Part shown: positions 1-8,491 of the stretch, piece after piece | Layout: each line of letters opens with the position of its first letter | How positions within the stretch are numbered: position 1 is the first letter of the stretch | Program-made: the position numbers and the translations under genes | Assembly (NCBI GenBank): GCA_965247075.1 | Contig: CBDFGK010000003.1 | Span: forward strand, 2,170,001 to 2,234,000 | Length of the DNA: 64,000 bases | Direction of reading: 5' to 3' | Origin: CBDFGK01 sp965247075 | Lineage (GTDB): Bacteria > Pseudomonadota > Gammaproteobacteria > Pseudomonadales > Halieaceae | The notes under the pieces: generated by a model | The model's input: only the letters and a program-made list of their open reading frames with translations | Databases searched by the model: none | What the model was told of the DNA's origin: nothing

Positions 1-114
1 ATTGCCCCTGGCAAACAGTCCAACAAGATCGCTCACATCCGAAGGATTGCGGTTTTCGGTGGTCTCTGCCGTGGCAACCCACTCACTTCCAATAAGGTTT
101 TTGTACTCAGCCAT
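1..114 (-). CDS. Aldehyde dehydrogenase, N-terminal part (cut by window edge)
   Basis: The first 38 codons of a minus-strand gene that leaves the window on the left. The protein begins MAEYKNLIGSEWVAT and reaches NRNPSD, the usual opening of NAD(P)-dependent aldehyde dehydrogenases (family knowledge), in particular the branch of alpha-ketoglutarate-semialdehyde-type enzymes. The catalytic Cys and Glu lie outside the window, so substrate cannot be judged. The gene is divergent from the glycosylase/GMC/NIPSNAP operon. An alcohol-oxidising GMC enzyme beside an aldehyde dehydrogenase suggests an alcohol to aldehyde to acid route (inference). Confidence 0.8.
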   Translation of the reverse strand, partial: MAEYKNLIGSEWVATAETTENRNPSDVSDLVGLFARGN

Positions 115-509
115 TTTATAATTCCAACCCTTGTTGCCCCATAAACACAAAACAAGAAAGTTTAAACCTCAACAAGTTGTCACGATAGATGTGCTATCAA
201 ATGAAAGTAATAACGGGGGGGGTTAGCCCTAGCACAACATAATACGGTTTTCGTTTCAAAAACAAACGCAACTCTCCTTGATGTCTCAGACGGGCTTATG
301 CAACGCGACCCGCCCAAACCATCCAATCCATTGGTGCAAACAGAACTTCAATTCACTTAAAGTTTACGGGATAGCAATGATTTCCTGCATTTTTCACATC
401 ATGCAACATAAAAGAAAGTTTGACAAGGATGTCAGCCCCATTATAGAGTCTTGCGCACATTGGGAGACATCCTTGCGAGAGGGCTCCGTACAGGTTTTGA
501 GAGATATTG
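115..509. other. Divergent intergenic region
   Basis: I support no gene here. The only open frame (from about 278) has no recognisable content or ribosome site. The stretch is AT-rich, contains a run of G near 216-223, and holds one palindrome at 420..435 listed separately. It must carry the promoters of the divergent aldehyde dehydrogenase and glycosylase/GMC units, but I see no convincing -35/-10 pair. Confidence 0.6.
420..435. promoter_or_regulatory. Putative TetR/RutR-like operator, site 1
   Basis: TTGACAAGGATGTCAG: half sites TTGACA and TGTCAG around a 4-base spacer. It lies about 75 bases before the ATG at 510. The same design recurs at 3590..3605, 3634..3649 and 9841..9856, all within the cluster that also encodes a TetR/RutR-like regulator (6384..7001). 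E. coli RutR is known to bind TTGACCA-N2-TGGTCAA, which has the same outer TTGAC/GTCAA arms and overall length. Assignment to this regulator is inference. Confidence 0.45.
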
Positions 510-1370
510 ATGGCAATATCGTTAAGAAGTGCATTGCGCGAATTATTGCTTGACTGGCACACCGATTTGCCTGGGGAATGGCAAAAGGTTCTCAGCGGCG
601 CTGAACCTGCTTTTCATGATGTGGGCGGGGAATTGGAACTATACCCCTGGGAACCAATATTCCCCTCACGGCGCGGTTTCACGTTGCCAGGGGAACCTCC
701 CGGTGCGCATATATTCCAGGCCTTTGATGATCTGGCTCCCGGTAAGGTGCGTTGTGTGGTCATTGGACAGGATCCTTATCCCAGCATCAGCTTTTCCACC
801 GGACGTGCGTTCGAGGTGGGTGAGCATAGCAGTTGGAATGAACTGGAAAAGATGAAATCCTGCAGTATGAGAAGTTTGATTCAGTCCGTGTACGCTTTCC
901 GTACCGGGGAACAACGATACGTTGAAGGAACCGGCAGGTGGACTGAGGTGCTTGAGGCCATTTGCGACCCGCTTAATGGCTTTCCCTTGCCAAAGCAATT
1001 GGCGCAAAACTGGGTAGAGCAGGGCGTCTTGCTATTAAACTCCAGCCTGACCATCAGCCGGTTTTCGGTACAGGGTGATCCTCACCAGATACGCGGTCAT
1101 CTTCCATTATGGAGACCGTTGCTGGTGCAACTGATTAACTACTTTGCTAATTGCCCTTCGCAACCAGTTGTGTTCATTTTGTTTGGCAGCGCCGCCCAGG
1201 AAGTCGCGGTCGCCAGCGGGCTGGTGACTGCTGACGAACTCGACAGGCATCCGACGGTTGTCTCCTTGTCGCATCCTGCAGCGGGGGACGATTTTTTACG
1301 TTACCCGAATCCTTTTGTTCTCTGTAATGAAAAATTGCTTGCAATGAAAGCAAAACCTGTCCAGTGGTAA
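510..1370 (+). CDS. Uracil-DNA glycosylase-like protein
   Basis: A 286-residue protein with the layout of the uracil-DNA glycosylase superfamily, which removes uracil from DNA. Visible: the catalytic water-activating loop GQDPYP near residue 88, the strand VLLLNSSLTI near 172, and LSHPAAG near 252 at the place of the HPSPLS DNA-intercalation loop. The last motif is clearly altered, and the protein is longer than typical family 1 enzymes (about 225-250). I prefer ATG 510 over TTG 507 because GAGAG at 500-504 is at a good distance. It is followed after 19 bases by the GMC gene, so it is probably co-transcribed with catabolic genes, an unusual place for a repair enzyme. Activity on uracil is not proven by the sequence. 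Confidence 0.8.
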   Translation: MAISLRSALRELLLDWHTDLPGEWQKVLSGAEPAFHDVGGELELYPWEPIFPSRRGFTLPGEPPGAHIFQAFDDLAPGKVRCVVIGQDPYPSISFSTGRAFEVGEHSSWNELEKMKSCSMRSLIQSVYAFRTGEQRYVEGTGRWTEVLEAICDPLNGFPLPKQLAQNWVEQGVLLLNSSLTISRFSVQGDPHQIRGHLPLWRPLLVQLINYFANCPSQPVVFILFGSAAQEVAVASGLVTADELDRHPTVVSLSHPAAGDDFLRYPNPFVLCNEKLLAMKAKPVQW

Positions 1371-1389
1371 GTGTAGGGAGAAAATAATT

Positions 1390-3006
1390 ATGCATCAGGA
1401 CTACGACTACGTTGTGGTTGGTGCCGGCTCTGCCGGTTGTGTGCTGGCAAACCGGCTTTCAGCCAATCCTGAGAACCGTGTTTTGCTGCTTGAAGCGGGA
1501 AGTCGGGATACCAATTACCTGTTTCGGCTACCCATGCTAATGGGTAAACTGATGCACTCGGAGATATATAACTGGAAGTATTACACCCAGCCGGAACCGC
1601 ATCTTGCGGGACGTGAAGTCTATTGGCCGCGAGGCAGGGTTCTAGGCGGTAGTTCAACGATTAACGGCATGATATATGTGCGCGGTAACCCTGCGGACTA
1701 CAATGCCTGGGAGTCGATGGGGCTACCGGGTTGGTCTTACGCCAATGTGTTGCCCTGTTTCATGAGATCAGAGGGGCATGTAGACCGGGAAGATCAATAT
1801 CACGGTCGTGATGGTGAACTTACTGTGCGTAGAGCGCAGGCGGACAACCCTATGTACGACGCCTATATTGAAGCGGGCCAACAGGCGGGTTACCCCTTTA
1901 CTGATGATTTCAATGGCGAGTGCCAGGAAGGATTTGGCCGCTACGATTTCACAATTCGAAACGGCAAGCGATGCAGCACAGCGACTGCTTTCCTGAACCC
2001 TGCAGAGAAGCGTAAGAACCTCAAGGTGACTCCCAATGCTCTTGTACAGCGTATTGTGTTTTCGGGAACCCGGGTAGCAGGGGTCGAGTATCAGGCAAAC
2101 GGGAAGCTCCAAACCGCCAGGGTAGAGAAAGAAGCCATTCTGGCTGCTGGCGTGGTCAATTCTCCTCAATTGCTCATGTTGTCAGGTGTTGGCGATAGCG
2201 AGGAACTGGGTCATCACGGGATCCCGGTAGTACACCATTTGCCCGGTGTGGGGAAAAATGTTCAGGATCATGTGGATTGTTGTCTTGTGTACGAATTCAA
2301 GAAGCCAGTGTCATTGTACAATAATCTGCGTATCGACAAGGTTACACTGGGAGTGATTCAGGCCACTTTGTTTGGCAGCGGTTTTGTAACGACGTTTCCG
2401 TACGAGGCTGGCTCTTTCATAAAATCTTCGCCCAGCCTGGATGTGCCTGATGTCCAGACGCATTTTATGCCTGCCACCGAGGCCACCGCAAACCTGCATT
2501 GGTCGTTGCCCTTCACCAGGAACGATACCGCCACTCAGCATGGTTTGACGATTCGGATTGGTCCGGTAACTCCCAAAAGCAAAGGTAGAATAGCCTTGCA
2601 CTCCAGCAAGGCTGAAGATCCTCCTCTGATATATGCGAACTATTTGGACGATAAACGGGATATTGAGACTACGATTGCAGCGGTACACCTGATGCGGGAA
2701 GTTGTAGCCCGTAAGGCTTTTGACGGAGTTCGAGGTCGGGAATTAGCGCCGGGTCCGCAGTACAAAAGGGACGAAGAACTTGCTCGCTGGTTAGTTGATG
2801 CCGCAATGACCACACTGCATCCGGTGGGGTCCTGCAAAATGGGAGTCGATGCGGAAGCTGTTGTTGATGCGGAACTGCGAGTACACGGGATACAGGGTCT
2901 GCGGATTGCGGATGCCTCAATTATGCCCGTCATCACCCGGGGTAATACCAATGCACCGACAATCATGATTGCCGAAAAAGCCAGTGAACATATCTTGAAC
3001 GGGTAA
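1390..3006 (+). CDS. GMC family FAD-dependent oxidoreductase
   Basis: A 538-residue flavoenzyme of the glucose-methanol-choline family, which oxidises alcohols to aldehydes. The Rossmann FAD motif GAGSAGCVLANRLS is at residues 12-25. The family signature PRGRVLGGSSTINGM is near 80, and the second signature GVVNSPQLLMLSG near 255. The catalytic His is in TLHPVGSCKMG near 470 and the second catalytic Asn in RGNTNAPTIMIAEK near the C terminus. Length matches choline/alkanol dehydrogenase types (530-560). AGGGAG at 1375-1381 is a good ribosome site. Neighbours (aldehyde dehydrogenase, TonB receptor, NIPSNAP) suggest catabolism of an imported hydroxylated compound. Such sets occur in polyethylene-glycol and terpenoid pathways, but the substrate is unknown. 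Confidence 0.92.
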   Translation: MHQDYDYVVVGAGSAGCVLANRLSANPENRVLLLEAGSRDTNYLFRLPMLMGKLMHSEIYNWKYYTQPEPHLAGREVYWPRGRVLGGSSTINGMIYVRGNPADYNAWESMGLPGWSYANVLPCFMRSEGHVDREDQYHGRDGELTVRRAQADNPMYDAYIEAGQQAGYPFTDDFNGECQEGFGRYDFTIRNGKRCSTATAFLNPAEKRKNLKVTPNALVQRIVFSGTRVAGVEYQANGKLQTARVEKEAILAAGVVNSPQLLMLSGVGDSEELGHHGIPVVHHLPGVGKNVQDHVDCCLVYEFKKPVSLYNNLRIDKVTLGVIQATLFGSGFVTTFPYEAGSFIKSSPSLDVPDVQTHFMPATEATANLHWSLPFTRNDTATQHGLTIRIGPVTPKSKGRIALHSSKAEDPPLIYANYLDDKRDIETTIAAVHLMREVVARKAFDGVRGRELAPGPQYKRDEELARWLVDAAMTTLHPVGSCKMGVDAEAVVDAELRVHGIQGLRIADASIMPVITRGNTNAPTIMIAEKASEHILNG

Positions 3007-3022
3007 CATGGGGAATGACGGC

Positions 3023-3343
3023 ATGATAGTAGATCATCGCACCTACACCTTTCGACCGGGAACGGTAAAGAAGTGGGTAGATAAATACGAGAAGGATGGT
3101 CTACCAATCCAGAAGAAATACTTGGGGACTTTTCTTGGTCTGTTTACCACGGAAGTCGGCAACCTTCACCAGGTGGTTTTCCTGTGGGGATACAAGAGTA
3201 TGGGAGACCGTGAAATTCGTCGTGCAAAAATGGAAGCTGACCCGGCCTGGCAGCAATTCATCAACGAGATATGGGAACTGGATATGATTCTTGAGCAGGA
3301 TATCAAGTTCCTGAACCCGGTTTCCTACTCGCCCACGCAATAA
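3023..3343 (+). CDS. NIPSNAP family protein
   Basis: A small 106-residue alpha/beta-barrel protein (dimeric ferredoxin-like fold). MIVDHRTYTFRPGTVKKWVD at the start and the later QVVFLWGYKSMGDRE are typical of NIPSNAP-domain proteins often found beside oxidoreductases and CoA enzymes. Their biochemical role is poorly known. I choose ATG 3023, because homologues normally begin directly with MIVDHRTY; an upstream in-frame ATG at 3008, two bases after the GMC stop, is possible. The near-contact with the GMC gene indicates one operon and a shared pathway. Confidence 0.8.
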   Translation: MIVDHRTYTFRPGTVKKWVDKYEKDGLPIQKKYLGTFLGLFTTEVGNLHQVVFLWGYKSMGDREIRRAKMEADPAWQQFINEIWELDMILEQDIKFLNPVSYSPTQ

Positions 3344-3582
3344 CGACCTGAGGTTGCAAGAGTTCACGGAATATACCATTCAGTACCTCGATTGTCCCCC
3401 TTGCAATTCTTCTGTTCCAACTCCCGGATTGATCTACGCCATCTGCTGGCTGTATTGCCAGCGTCTGGCCCCGTTCGGACCTGTTTATGGGTGTTATACC
3501 TGGCAGCGATTCATCTGTAATCCTGTGCAAACAACCATTACCGTGGTACGAAAGCTCTTCAAGAGGGAGATATTTCCCCAAC

Positions 3583-3670
3583 AAATATATTGACGTTATT
3601 GTCAAATAATGTAATTTTGTTACAAGAAATATATTGACATTATTGTCAAATAATATAATTTTGTCACAAG
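3583..3670. repeat. Tandem 44-bp repeat carrying two operator-like palindromes
   Basis: Two copies (3583..3626 and 3627..3670) differ at only a few bases. Each contains a 16-base palindrome: TTGACGTTATTGTCAA at 3590..3605 and TTGACATTATTGTCAA at 3634..3649. The 44-base period is close to four helical turns, which would put two bound repressor dimers on the same DNA face. The outer TTGAC/GTCAA arms match the known RutR operator design. The region is about 250-330 bases upstream of the TonB receptor start. Probable operators for the regulator at 6384..7001 (inference). Confidence 0.6.
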
Positions 3671-3697
3671 AGAGTCTGAGGGTACGGAAATCCGCTG

Positions 3698-3732
3698 CCT
3701 TGGGCACTCCTTCGAGATCGGAGTGCCCAAGG
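3698..3732. promoter_or_regulatory. Perfect 13-bp inverted repeat
   Basis: CCTTGGGCACTCC (3698-3710) and GGAGTGCCCAAGG (3720-3732) pair without mismatch around a 9-base loop. No T run follows on either strand, so a simple Rho-independent terminator is unlikely. It may end the NIPSNAP transcript together with other factors, or act as a protein-binding site in front of the receptor gene. Confidence 0.5.
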
Positions 3733-3918
3733 TTCTGAGCTTGTGCAAGGGGGGGGGGATAAGGCTGGATGAATATCAACATCATAATGGGCTCCGGTAA
3801 GATCCATGCCGGCACTGCTGAATTCGTGTTGACTGAGATGCTGAGTGCCCCTGGAATTTTTGCGATGTTATGCGTTCGGCAGCTTTACAAGCAGTCGTAA
3901 AATAAGAGGAAATTCACC

Positions 3919-6156
3919 ATGAACATGCGAAATCAATTAGTGGTCAACTATCTAACAGCATCGCCTGTTGCCTGCGCTCTAGTCTGCGGGGGGCTTTTGA
4001 TGCCAGGTTCGCCTGCGCTGGCTCAATTGGAGCCGGCACAGGTCGCAATAGAAGAAATAATTGTGACTGCGCGCAAACGGCAGGAGTCCTTGCAGGACAC
4101 GCCAATTTCCATCACCGCTTTTACCCAGGAAACCATGGAACAGGCGAACATGGTTGACCTCCGGGATATCGGCAAGTACACGCCAGGAATGTCCTTTACT
4201 TCTTATGGTATGGGTAGTTCGGAGGCTGGAGCTATCTTCATCCGGGGAATCGGGCAATCCGATCACATGATAACCACCGACCCTGGAGTAGGGCTTTATG
4301 TCGATGGGGTCTATATGGGCCGCAATCAGGGGGCGGCTTTGGACCTGCTGGAACTTGAGCGAGTGGAGGTATTGCGCGGTCCCCAGGGCACCCTGTTCGG
4401 CAAGAACACAATAGGCGGTGCTGTCAATGTGGTCAGCCGAAAGCCGGTTTTTGAAAATCGCGGTAACGTGGGTGTGACAGTCGGCGATGGGGGCCGGTTA
4501 AATGTGGAACTTGCAGGGGAGTTGGCGCCCAGTGATAACCTGGCAGTGAAGGGTAGCATTCTCCGGAAGAATCGCGATGGTGTAGGTCGGCAGATTTTTA
4601 CCGGTGGCGAAACCGGTGACGAGGACAGTGTGAGTGGCCGGGTGCAGTTGTATTCGCGAGGCGACTCCACTACATTTTCCCTTGTTATCGATGCGTTAAG
4701 TGCCGACCAGAAGGCGGTGCCTCATAGCCTGTACAATTCCGGTATTGGAACGGTAGATTGCTACCAACAGAGCGAGCCGGGGGAGTACATCCCCTGCCCG
4801 AATGGAATCCAGGGTGACCGATACGACAATTATTCGCTGGATGACCTGAGCACAAAGCAGGATACGTTCGGTATCTCGGCCACTTGGGAGGGGGATCTCG
4901 CTGATAACCTGAGCATGAAGTCGATCACGGCGTACCGCGATATGGAGTATGTAGGCAACCTGGAGTTTGATGGCTCGCCGACTACGCTTGTGTATTACCA
5001 TGAGGCAGGAGAAGCAAAGCAGTTTTCACAGGAATTGCAGATCCTGGGTACCCAGGATACTTTCAACTGGCTTGCCGGACTGTACTACTTCACGGAAGAG
5101 GGGCACAACCTGCAGGACGACGATGTATTTTTCAACCTTGACCAGCGTCGGAGTGAAGTGAAGACGAACAGTTATGCGGCGTTCGCGCAGGGAACTAAAG
5201 AGTGGGGGCCGGCGAGTGTTACTGCGGGCATACGCTATACAAAGGAAGATAAAGATTACGATGTCTATTACCGGAGATTGCGAGCAAGTGACTCGGCTGA
5301 ACAGGCCAGGCTGGACAGTGGAGAGCTGATCTATATTATTACGCCAACCGTGCTTGACGATTCTTGGAGTGCAGTATCAGGGACCTTGGGCATCGACTAT
5401 TCGGTAAGGGAAGATATTCTGCTCTATGCCATTTACTCCCGAGGTTTTCGCAGTGGCGGGTTCAATGCGCGTCCGGGAGGTCTGGCATCCGTTAATACCT
5501 ATGATCCGGAATATGTAAACGTCTATGAACTCGGCATGAAAACGGAGTTTTTCAGTAACCATCTGCGTCTCAACCTCGCACTTTACATCAGCGATTACAA
5601 AGACTACCAGGCACAGGTGAATGAGCTTGATAATGTTTTCAGCACCCGCACCCTGAATGCGGCCGAAGCCGAGATCACAGGACTGGAAATGGAACTCACC
5701 GCCTTGCTGTCAGAGCGGTTCCGGGTGGAAGTTACCTATGCCCGGACTGATGCCGAGATCAACAGTGTAGATATTCCCGCTGCCCTGAATGCCAACTTCA
5801 GCAAAGGAAACAGACTGCCCTATGTCAGCAAGAACACCTGGAGCCTGTCACCACAACTGAATGTCCCACTCTCCAGTGGCGCAAGTCTGGAAGCCCGGGT
5901 GGATTATTCCTGGCGTAGCTCCTTCTACGGCCAGATATCGAATCACCCGGAGGAGGAAGTGGGAAGCTATGGCCTGATAAACGCGCAGATTCAATATCGT
6001 GCGCCAACGGACCGCTGGCGAGTGGCACTTTATGGCATCAACTTGGCTGATAAAGAGTATGCCCGGGTGAGAAACTATTTCCCGAATTTCATCGGCTTTG
6101 CCCTGTGGAACACCGATCGGCGGGAATATGGTCTGAAAGCGCGCCTGAACTTCTGA
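3919..6156 (+). CDS. TonB-dependent outer-membrane receptor
   Basis: A 745-residue outer-membrane active transporter. A signal peptide ends at about residue 35 (SPALA). The TonB box EEIIVTARKRQ is at 45-55, the plug domain covers roughly 57-170 (RVEVLRGPQGTLFGKNTIGG), and the 22-strand barrel follows, ending in the terminal Phe expected for Bam-assembled proteins. The closest recognisable type is the 'IroN/FecA-like, iron-complex or organic-substrate' TonB receptor common in marine Gammaproteobacteria. Location beside GMC and aldehyde dehydrogenase genes argues for uptake of an organic substrate rather than iron (inference). It is convergent with the TetR gene and preceded by the operator-like tandem repeat. 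Confidence 0.93.
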   Translation: MNMRNQLVVNYLTASPVACALVCGGLLMPGSPALAQLEPAQVAIEEIIVTARKRQESLQDTPISITAFTQETMEQANMVDLRDIGKYTPGMSFTSYGMGSSEAGAIFIRGIGQSDHMITTDPGVGLYVDGVYMGRNQGAALDLLELERVEVLRGPQGTLFGKNTIGGAVNVVSRKPVFENRGNVGVTVGDGGRLNVELAGELAPSDNLAVKGSILRKNRDGVGRQIFTGGETGDEDSVSGRVQLYSRGDSTTFSLVIDALSADQKAVPHSLYNSGIGTVDCYQQSEPGEYIPCPNGIQGDRYDNYSLDDLSTKQDTFGISATWEGDLADNLSMKSITAYRDMEYVGNLEFDGSPTTLVYYHEAGEAKQFSQELQILGTQDTFNWLAGLYYFTEEGHNLQDDDVFFNLDQRRSEVKTNSYAAFAQGTKEWGPASVTAGIRYTKEDKDYDVYYRRLRASDSAEQARLDSGELIYIITPTVLDDSWSAVSGTLGIDYSVREDILLYAIYSRGFRSGGFNARPGGLASVNTYDPEYVNVYELGMKTEFFSNHLRLNLALYISDYKDYQAQVNELDNVFSTRTLNAAEAEITGLEMELTALLSERFRVEVTYARTDAEINSVDIPAALNANFSKGNRLPYVSKNTWSLSPQLNVPLSSGASLEARVDYSWRSSFYGQISNHPEEEVGSYGLINAQIQYRAPTDRWRVALYGINLADKEYARVRNYFPNFIGFALWNTDRREYGLKARLNF

Positions 6157-6248
6157 TACGAACAGGGGATATCCCGGGCGGGGGACACTTGGTAGCCGGC
6201 ACAATGAGGCTTTGAGATCGATGCTCGGCCCGACAGGATGTCCTCGTT

Positions 6249-6339
6249 CCCACGCTCCTGCGTGGGTGTGCATACCGACTCACCATGTGCCGTCCGCACA
6301 AGTCGAGGTTCGTTCTTCCGCCCAACCTGCATGCAGGTT
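6249..6339. repeat. REP-like palindromes between convergent genes
   Basis: CCCACGC-TCCT-GCGTGGG at 6249..6266 is the common gammaproteobacterial GTTCCCACGC...GCGTGGG-type repeated extragenic palindrome. A second perfect 16-base palindrome AACCTGCATGCAGGTT lies at 6324..6339. Both sit between the convergent stop codons of the TonB receptor and the TetR gene. A role in 3'-end stabilisation or as a dispersed repeat is likely; no protein is encoded. Confidence 0.55.
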
Positions 6340-6383
6340 TACATCACATTCCCGCGTGGCCACGAGGAATCGCGAACACTGTA

Positions 6384-7001
6384 CTAGTCGTCAAGACCAC
6401 AGCCTTTGAGGATGATGCGTGTAATCGTATCCACCCCGGTTTCGAAATGTGCTGCTGTCAGTCGTTTTACACCGAGGATATTTCTGATCTGTTGTTCAAA
6501 ATCGGCGTAGTACTGGGTTGCTCCCCATAGCAGAAAGAAAAAATGGTTCGCGTCCATGCGATCTATCTTGCCTTCATCCATCCAGAGCTCGATCACTGCG
6601 CGTTTTTCGGCGGTTAATACTTTGATATTTTCGTTTTCTTCTTTCGTCAACATATCCGAACCCCGTATCACCTCTTTGGCGAATATTTTGGAAGCTATTG
6701 GATGTTTCCTGGAATACTCGATCTTGGTGCGGATATAGTTACTAATGACCTCTTTCGGTTCGCGATCGGGGGCTATTTGCTCAAAGGCTTTGATCCAGTC
6801 CTTGTGCAGCTCCGTGATGATTCGTCGATAGATCTGGCGCTTTGAAGAAAAGTAGTAGTATAGGTTTGGTCGCGGCAGGTCGGCCGCATGTGCGATATCT
6901 TCCATGCGTGTGCCGTGGAATCCACGCGTAGCGAGCAGCCTTTCAGCTGCACGGAGAATCTTTAATTCTTTCCCGTCGCGTGCTTTCAGTTTGCGAGGCA
7001 T
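6384..7001 (-). CDS. TetR/AcrR family regulator, RutR-like
   Basis: A 205-residue repressor. The N-terminal helix-turn-helix (about residues 14-60) includes ILRAAERLLATRGFHGTRM and LPRPNLYYYFSSKRQIYRR. The C-terminal half (KEVIRGSDML, TQYYADFEQQI) resembles the RutR/YcdC ligand-binding domain. TetR proteins bind palindromic operators and release them on ligand binding. The RutR operator known from E. coli has TTGAC/GTCAA arms, the same arms as four palindromes in this cluster, so it probably controls the surrounding genes. I see no such palindrome directly upstream of its own start, so autoregulation is not evident. Confidence 0.88.
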   Translation of the reverse strand: MPRKLKARDGKELKILRAAERLLATRGFHGTRMEDIAHAADLPRPNLYYYFSSKRQIYRRIITELHKDWIKAFEQIAPDREPKEVISNYIRTKIEYSRKHPIASKIFAKEVIRGSDMLTKEENENIKVLTAEKRAVIELWMDEGKIDRMDANHFFFLLWGATQYYADFEQQIRNILGVKRLTAAHFETGVDTITRIILKGCGLDD

Positions 7002-7296
7002 AGGCTGTCACTCCCGAGTTATTATTGTCTGGATTCAAGTAATTAGTGCATTCGAATTTGGCATTTGGAAGAATTTGAAGTAAAGCGATGTATCCTGCCC
7101 GATTTGTGATTAAAACACAAACAATCAAGAAGCTACACCGCCAGGCACAGAAGTAACGTTATTGTGCTGAAAGGTCGATAGAGATAGAGAGAGCCGATAA
7201 CTGGATTGTCAAGAATGACTTCCCGAGAGTTGCTGAAGCCGGACGCGGGAACTGAGTTTTAAGAACTGTCTGTTGCGCGAACGCTGTCAGGCCAGG
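7002..7296. other. Intergenic region, nothing recognised
   Basis: About 295 bases between the TetR start and the MFS stop codon. I see no gene, clear promoter, terminator or copy of the TTGACA-type palindrome. Confidence 0.5.
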
Positions 7297-8427
7297 TTAC
7301 TCTGCTACGCGCCACAACCCGACGATTAAGGCGTAGGCGGCCAATGTGGCACCGGCACTGGCAAAAAATAGCAACCCGAAATCGGTACCCTGCACCAGTT
7401 GACCGGCAGTTACCGGTCCCAGCATGCTGCCGAACGCAAGGCAGGCTGCAACCAGTGAGGTAGCGCGGCCACTATCGTCCGCAGCGGTGATTGCCGATAT
7501 GAAATAGGGCAGCGCGAATAGCCAGATGAAGAAAAATAAATTAGTAGCAGCGACGTATAGTGGGAAACCCTGGCCAAGGGTAAACGCGAATATCGACAGA
7601 GTATAGACAATTGCCGCGAGCATCAGCGGTTTTTTACCGAAACGCACCGACACCGCTGCGGCGATGAACGATCCCAGGCCGCCCATGAGCACCGCAATAG
7701 ACAGGGCAGTGCCGATGTTGGTCGCGTCATATCCTGCGCGTGCGCCTGCCCGTTCCACAAAGGACCACACCGCACTCTGACCAAGGGTAAAAGCGAACAG
7801 TGCGACCAGACCAGCTACCGCAGGCATCGGAATCCAGGCACGATTCAAGTGCTCGACTGGTGATGTCGGTTGAACCGCCGTTTTGGCCGACGGTATGAAG
7901 CGCACGCAAGGCGATACAAGCAATAGTACAACGGCTAATGCTGCCATTATTCCACCGAAGCCAAAGGCGGGATAAATGAATGTCGGGAGCAGGAACAGCA
8001 GTAATGCACCGAGCACAACCTCACCGCCAAGCTTGATACCGAGTGCCTGTGTACTGTCTTGAAATTCGCCCGCCAGCACAAAAGAGAGCGAGTACAGGAC
8101 GCCCAAAGCCAGACCTGCTGCAAACAGTGCTGCCGCAACGCCAGAGAAGGATTCCAGCACTGATCCAAGCAACAACAACAATGCCGCTGACCCAAAGACG
8201 CCTAACGCAAGCACCTGTCTATTGGCCCGGTGCAACCAGAATGTCGCGCTTGCCGAAGAAAAACCGAAACCGGCGAGATAGATTGTACCGAACCAACCCG
8301 CAGCACTATCGCTTAGCGTGTAACTCTCGGCGGCCTTGCCGAGAAATACCGGCAGGATATTGAATATCATCGCAGCGGCGGCACCAGTGCCCACTACTGC
8401 AAGCAATGACATTATTCCACCGTTCAT
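7297..8427 (-). CDS. MFS transporter
   Basis: A 376-residue, very hydrophobic protein with about 12 predicted membrane segments and short loops, typical of the major facilitator superfamily. Weak family loops are seen: RANRQVLALG after segment 2 and SVRFGKKPLMLA between segments 8 and 9. It likely exports or imports a small molecule linked to the cluster. It starts at ATG 8427, 65 bases after the stop of the upstream interrupted secreted protein, on the same strand, so the two may share a transcript. Substrate unknown. Confidence 0.85.
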   Translation of the reverse strand: MNGGIMSLLAVVGTGAAAAMIFNILPVFLGKAAESYTLSDSAAGWFGTIYLAGFGFSSASATFWLHRANRQVLALGVFGSAALLLLLGSVLESFSGVAAALFAAGLALGVLYSLSFVLAGEFQDSTQALGIKLGGEVVLGALLLFLLPTFIYPAFGFGGIMAALAVVLLLVSPCVRFIPSAKTAVQPTSPVEHLNRAWIPMPAVAGLVALFAFTLGQSAVWSFVERAGARAGYDATNIGTALSIAVLMGGLGSFIAAAVSVRFGKKPLMLAAIVYTLSIFAFTLGQGFPLYVAATNLFFFIWLFALPYFISAITAADDSGRATSLVAACLAFGSMLGPVTAGQLVQGTDFGLLFFASAGATLAAYALIVGLWRVAE

Positions 8428-8491
8428 GGGCTTTGACCTTATGTTGTTGACCAGACCACCCTGCGCATATCAGAATTTACATGCACTATTT

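Larger units (their letters stand above)
3344..3918. other. Regulatory intergenic region before the TonB receptor
   Basis: 575 bases with no supported gene. It contains a tandem 44-base duplication with two palindromes (3583..3670), a perfect 13-base-pair inverted repeat (3698..3732) and a run of ten or so G residues around 3751-3760. Density of signals suggests it controls the TonB receptor at 3919. AAGAGGAAA at about 3904-3912 is the ribosome site of that gene. Confidence 0.6.

Noticed and set aside
278..553. 91-codon open frame before the glycosylase gene
   Set aside because: Cys/His-rich random-looking composition, no ribosome site, overlaps the operator-like palindrome and the real start of the glycosylase.
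3008..3022. Upstream ATG for the NIPSNAP gene
   Set aside because: Possible, but the family begins at the second Met (3023) and the extra five residues are not conserved-looking.
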